Source: Struthio camelus
Lineage: Eukaryota > Chordata > Aves > Struthioniformes > Struthionidae
Assembly (NCBI RefSeq): GCF_040807025.1
Contig: NC_090982.1
Location: 85,251,463 to 85,315,462, forward strand
Reading direction: 5' to 3'
Length of the DNA stretch: 64,000 nt
Each line of letters begins with the position of its first letter. The first letter of the stretch is position 1. Under the pieces are notes generated by a model. The model made no database searches and was not told where the DNA came from. It saw only the letters and a list, made by a program, of their open reading frames with translations. The position numbers were made by a program, and so were the translations under genes. Below are positions 63,401 to 64,000 of this stretch, piece after piece.

Positions 63401-64000
63401 ACCCTGCTCCCCTGTGCTCAGGTTTGCACCTCCCTGGGGAGCCGCCGCTCGCTGCAGTGGGTGACAGCCCGATGCTTTCAGGAAGCGGGAGACTCCCCGT
63501 GGAGAGGGAAACACGTTAACGCAAGTGGCCGTGCTCAGGAAATCCCGGCAGAAATCTGTTTCGACATCCCAACCGCTCCACTTCGTTTCGATATACTATA
63601 CCCGCACATTATAGTACTACTGAACAACAAACTAAACCCAAACAGATGTGTGCTGTTCAAAGTGTTTCTAAATGCATTAAAAAAAAAAAAAAAGCAATGT
63701 TTTGAAACTTCCACTTGGTTCAGTACGTTAAAGGAGGAGAAAACCCTCCAGCCTTCAGTTCTGCATGGGGTGGTGGGAGCCTTCGCTTGGACCCTGCAAA
63801 CACGCTGCGTGGGAACGACTTCCTTCCAGCAAGGGGATGGGACGCCCCCCGGGGACTGTGCCTTTCGGACAAGTCCTAATTTCCTTTGTGATCATTTGCT
63901 TGGCTTAAAGTCCTCCTACCCTTATGCTTTGTATTTAGAAGCTGCTGCGGATAAGGAAGGCATAAAGGAGTTGTGAAGTTTAAACATAAATTAGGTAATG
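60482..64000 (-). other. ZBTB7C: ZBTB7C intron upstream of the terminal exon (partial)
   Basis: No coding exon is recognised here; the BTB exon lies further to the right. The intron is unusually CpG-rich for 2 kb next to the exon (notably 61.1-61.3 and 61.85-62.5 kb), and open frames there (for example minus 61858-62376) are composition artefacts. AT-rich patches at 61.6-61.72 and 62.48-62.6 kb break the GC-rich sequence. A15 lies at 63679-63693. Confidence 0.8.

Noticed and set aside
63323..63976. Plus-strand 217-codon frame near the right edge
   Set aside because: Opposite to ZBTB7C, crosses an A-homopolymer in frame, and shows no recognisable domain; chance frame in an intron.

Overview
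The window looks like nuclear DNA from a bird, seen from the strand opposite to its genes. Two exons are recognisable from their proteins. The first coding exon of SMAD2 lies on the minus strand at about 18.9-19.2 kb. The last coding exon of ZBTB7C lies on the minus strand at 59,845-60,481. The avian assignment rests on a 5'-truncated CR1 LINE at 37.7-38.7 kb, the low density of young transposons, and several old sauropsid/amniote repeats. SMAD2 and ZBTB7C are also neighbours on human 18q21. In chicken this block is Z-linked, so this window is probably from a Z chromosome, although the sequence alone does not prove that.

Layout: 1-18,896 is the large intron after the first SMAD2 coding exon; no further SMAD2 coding exon was found in it. 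SMAD2 exon 2 spans 18,897-19,189, with the ATG at 19,132 and a near-consensus donor. About 19,190-30,000 is the intron between the 5' UTR exon(s) and exon 2. A strong CpG island at roughly 29,900-31,350 carries five CCAAT pentamers, GC boxes and a G-quadruplex-prone tract; it is the probable SMAD2 promoter and first exon. From about 31.4 to 57.7 kb is intergenic DNA without a convincing gene. It holds the CR1 copy, MIR-like SINEs, other old repeats, and some AT-rich, homeodomain-site-rich blocks that could be conserved enhancers. About 57.7-59.84 kb is the probable ZBTB7C 3' UTR. The ZBTB7C terminal zinc-finger exon follows, then 3.5 kb of CpG-rich ZBTB7C intron to the end of the window. Its BTB-domain exon must lie beyond 64,000.

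The two genes are arranged head to tail on the same strand: ZBTB7C ends about 27 kb upstream of the SMAD2 promoter. SMAD2 is a TGF-beta/activin/nodal signal transducer and ZBTB7C a POK-family transcription repressor. They share no operon-like relationship.

No new multi-gene system, CRISPR array or viral element was seen. The most interesting items are non-coding: an 18-bp near-perfect hairpin at 1501-1540, a 5S-rRNA-derived sequence at 11.3 kb, the dense NF-Y/G4 promoter architecture, a plus-strand ATG with a full Kozak context in the divergent half of the CpG island, a 14-bp perfect inverted repeat at 56.76 kb, and candidate conserved non-coding elements at 42.1 and 49.3 kb.
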